From Methanobacterium sp. UBA279 (lineage in GTDB: Archaea > Methanobacteriota > Methanobacteria > Methanobacteriales > Methanobacteriaceae): a DNA stretch of 14,837 nucleotides. Within the stretch, counting starts at the first letter, position 1. Each line of letters opens with the position of its first letter. The notes below the pieces were generated by a model that ran no database searches, was not told the DNA's origin, and worked only from the letters and a program-made list of their open reading frames with translations. The position numbers and the translations under genes are program-made. The DNA lies in contig DAQK01000037.1 of NCBI GenBank assembly GCA_002502855.1, forward strand, positions 1 to 14,837, given 5' to 3'. This document shows positions 13,380 to 14,837 of the stretch, in pieces.

Positions 13380-14297
13380 CTAATCTTTAGGTACATAAGT
13401 CAATTCAGTACAATGAGGTTCTAATTCCATAGCTATTTTTGCTAGTAATTTTTCATCGTCTGTTATCCTATAAGTTAGTATATATTCTGGAATTGCAGAT
13501 GGTGAAAGAACTTTATAATTTTCAGATTCACGTGTAATTGAGACATTATTTTGAACGAATGCTACTATGCCTTTTGCATATATTCTTGATTTTTTAATGC
13601 CTTTTTCCTCTAAAAAACTTTTCAAATATAAAATATTTCTCATTAACTGTGTACCTGGGTTTTGTTTAATTTCATTGTATTTATTGTCCTTGTAATAATA
13701 CCACCGATTACCGCTTATCAGGTACTTGCCGCTGTAATTTTTAGTTTCAATTATGAATAAACCGGTTTGTCCAACTACGATGTGATCTATATTTCCTTTA
13801 CCATTAGGTAATTGAACATCATGAAACACTAAATAATTCTTTGGAAGGGTATTTAGATGGTTTAATACAATATTTTCTCCTGATAGCCCTTTAATGTAGT
13901 TATCCCTAAGTTTTTTTTCTTTCTTTACTTGTTCATAGGGTAGATGGGATCTAGGGCCTCCGAAAGGATAATGCAATCTTTGATATTGTGAATATTTCTG
14001 CTGTGGTTCATAAAATCCATAACCTGCGACAATTATACCAAGGAAAATTAAAAGTATAGCAAAGAGTATATTAAAAAAATTCATAATTAACCCTATTATA
14101 ATAATAAATAGACCAATAGCTATGTAAATTGGTTCAAAAAATTTAGAATGCCATTTTTTGTATAATGGTTCGATTTCTTTAAAGGAATTAAATTTTCTAG
14201 CAGATTCCTGTAATTTATTTTGCTCACTAATTTTTTTGTTGAATTTAGATATCTTTATTCTCGATTCTTTTCTCGCTATATATTCTCTAGCTTTTTC
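13380..14297 (-). CDS. NERD-domain nuclease-like membrane protein (main part)
   Basis: The open frame runs from about 14297 to TAA at 13380. Read from its 5' end it gives a charged helical stretch (~50 residues, likely coiled coil), a membrane segment (IYIAIGLFIIIIGLI), a second one from the internal ATG at 14084 (NILFAILLIFLGIIVAGYGF) and then the NERD domain. Numbered from that ATG: GE at 69-70 (GLSGENIVL), D100 (GNIDHIVV), E113 and K115 (IIETKNYSG), the PD-(D/E)XK-like set D-ExK, and NPGTQLMRN at 142-150. NERD proteins are thought to act on DNA or RNA; none of this type is well characterised. The ATG at 14084 gives a 234-residue product, but the frame clearly continues upstream to a frameshift. 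Convergent with the helicase-nuclease operon. Confidence 0.85.
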   Translation of the reverse strand, partial: EKAREYIARKESRIKISKFNKKISEQNKLQESARKFNSFKEIEPLYKKWHSKFFEPIYIAIGLFIIIIGLIMNFFNILFAILLIFLGIIVAGYGFYEPQQKYSQYQRLHYPFGGPRSHLPYEQVKKEKKLRDNYIKGLSGENIVLNHLNTLPKNYLVFHDVQLPNGKGNIDHIVVGQTGLFIIETKNYSGKYLISGNRWYYYKDNKYNEIKQNPGTQLMRNILYLKSFLEEKGIKKSRIYAKGIVAFVQNNVSITRESENYKVLSPSAIPEYILTYRITDDEKLLAKIAMELEPHCTELTYVPKD

Positions 14298-14497
14298 TCA
14301 GTAAATGTCTCACCAACTCTTATACTCTCACGACGATATGGTTTATGAGTATTTGTATCAAATAAATAATGAATTTGAGCTTGATATTTAAGGTTTCCAC
14401 CGCACTGACAGCTCTCGAAATCTTTTGGAGATTCATTTTCTTGGAGTTCATAAAACCCATTACATTTTTCACATACGAGAAAGCCGTTGTTTGAAAT
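14276..14497 (-). pseudogene. N-terminal zinc-ribbon part of the NERD protein, out of frame
   Basis: The minus strand reads SNNGFLVCEKCNGFYELQEN, ESPKDFESCQCGGNLKY and on to TFTEKKLENI, then stop at 14276. C9, C12, C30 and C32 form a CxxC...CxC zinc ribbon. Adding one A to the A5 run (plus-strand T5, 14292-14296) joins it to AREYIARKESR and the NERD frame, giving one protein of about 372 residues: zinc ribbon, coiled coil, two membrane helices, NERD. The first codon is odd: no ATG/GTG/TTG precedes the ribbon, and GGGGG (14505-14509) sits 7 nt before ATT at 14497, where ATG would be expected. So this gene has both a non-standard start and a frameshift. Confidence 0.7.
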
Positions 14498-14510
14498 TTG
14501 AATAACCCCC

Positions 14511-14527
14511 TAAAATATAATTTATTA
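14511..14527 (-). promoter_or_regulatory. TATA element for the zinc-ribbon/NERD gene
   Basis: On the minus strand AATAAATTATATTTTAG lies directly before the GGGGG ribosome site and the ATT at 14497. The spacing is short, so the transcript would begin at or near the start codon, or a second A/T-rich element further up is used. Confidence 0.35.
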
Positions 14528-14579
14528 AACTAAATCAAATCATTTTCCTTTATCTTACTTTTTTAGGGGTTTTTATTAT

Positions 14580-14837
14580 TATTCCTTGCATGCAGAAGAA
14601 GTAGCATTTAAGCACTAATGTAATTCTATTTAGTTGACTATTTAAATAATCAGTAGTTCGTAAAGTGTTTTTGTAATTTTTGTTTTAAAATGCTTTTTGG
14701 TTTCAGAATTTGGGTGTTTAACACCTTTTTTTGTTTGTAAATTCTTTTATAGTATTGTTTTGGTTTTATTCTGGTCTTAAGCGGTTTTGATATTAATACG
14801 TGATTTTTAGCTTTTTTTTGATTTTTTTGGGGATTTG
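14580..14837. other. T/G-rich intergenic region with no visible gene
   Basis: No frame stays open. The plus strand is strongly T- and G-rich (many runs of T5-T8 and GGTTTT-like words), the minus strand A- and C-rich. One hairpin, GGTGT-TTA-ACACC (14713-14725) followed by T7 (14726-14732), resembles a terminator for a plus-strand transcript, but no gene leads into it in this window. It could be the edge of a non-coding RNA or simply composition-skewed intergenic DNA. Confidence 0.4.

Noticed and set aside
1..14837. tRNA, rRNA or transposase genes as island boundaries
   Set aside because: I looked for cloverleaf-like segments, IS transposase motifs and terminal inverted repeats and saw none. 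Attachment sites cannot be claimed.

Overview
The window looks like an accessory region of an AT-rich archaeal chromosome, most likely a methanogen of the Methanobacteriales. The evidence is archaeal promoter architecture (A/T-rich TATA boxes about 25-35 bp before leaderless or short-leader genes), GGAGG-type ribosome sites on internal genes, AbrB-VapC pairs, an HVO_A0114-type DNA-binding protein and zinc-ribbon membrane proteins. The taxonomic call is inference; no rRNA or core gene is present.

Layout. 1-614: membrane-anchored hypothetical protein. 683-1915 (minus): a frameshifted small toxin-like gene, an HTH antitoxin-like protein overlapping it by ATGA, then a single-HKD PLD-family protein. 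2084-2512: winged-helix regulator. 2513-3189: no intact gene, but a decayed RelE-type toxin. 3190-3839 (minus): VapBC pair 1. 4016-5470: AAA ATPase with a C-terminal DUF4143-like region, behind two identical palindromes. 5488-5625: relic of a zinc alcohol dehydrogenase. 5682-6313 (minus): VapBC pair 2, sharing a 21-bp promoter block with pair 1. 6314-7139: fragments only (antitoxin tail, alpha/beta-hydrolase tail, interrupted small ORF). 7140-7720: a 44-codon gene convergent with and overlapping a third VapC. 7848-8232: membrane-anchored zinc ribbon. 8400-8667 (minus): frameshifted small gene. 8753-9094: second winged-helix paralogue. 9128-9448 (minus): OB-fold-like small protein. 9470-13265: small ORF, UvrD/AddA-like helicase (split by a frameshift) and an Fe-S PD-(D/E)XK nuclease in one operon. 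13380-14497 (minus): zinc-ribbon/two-TM/NERD protein, also split by a frameshift. 14498-14837: promoter, then T-rich sequence without a recognisable gene.

Two themes stand out. The left two-thirds is a toxin-antitoxin graveyard: at least three intact PIN toxins, several broken toxin or antitoxin pieces, and scraps of metabolic enzymes, which suggests a recombination hot spot. The right third is a DNA-processing block whose core is an AddAB-like helicase-nuclease pair. Such a pair is unusual for archaea, which normally use HerA-NurA, so this is the best candidate for an undescribed repair or defence system. Five genes are each disrupted by one base, four of them in A/T runs of five or more and one in a GGG run. 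Either the assembly carries indel errors or the island is decaying; this affects how every broken gene here should be read.
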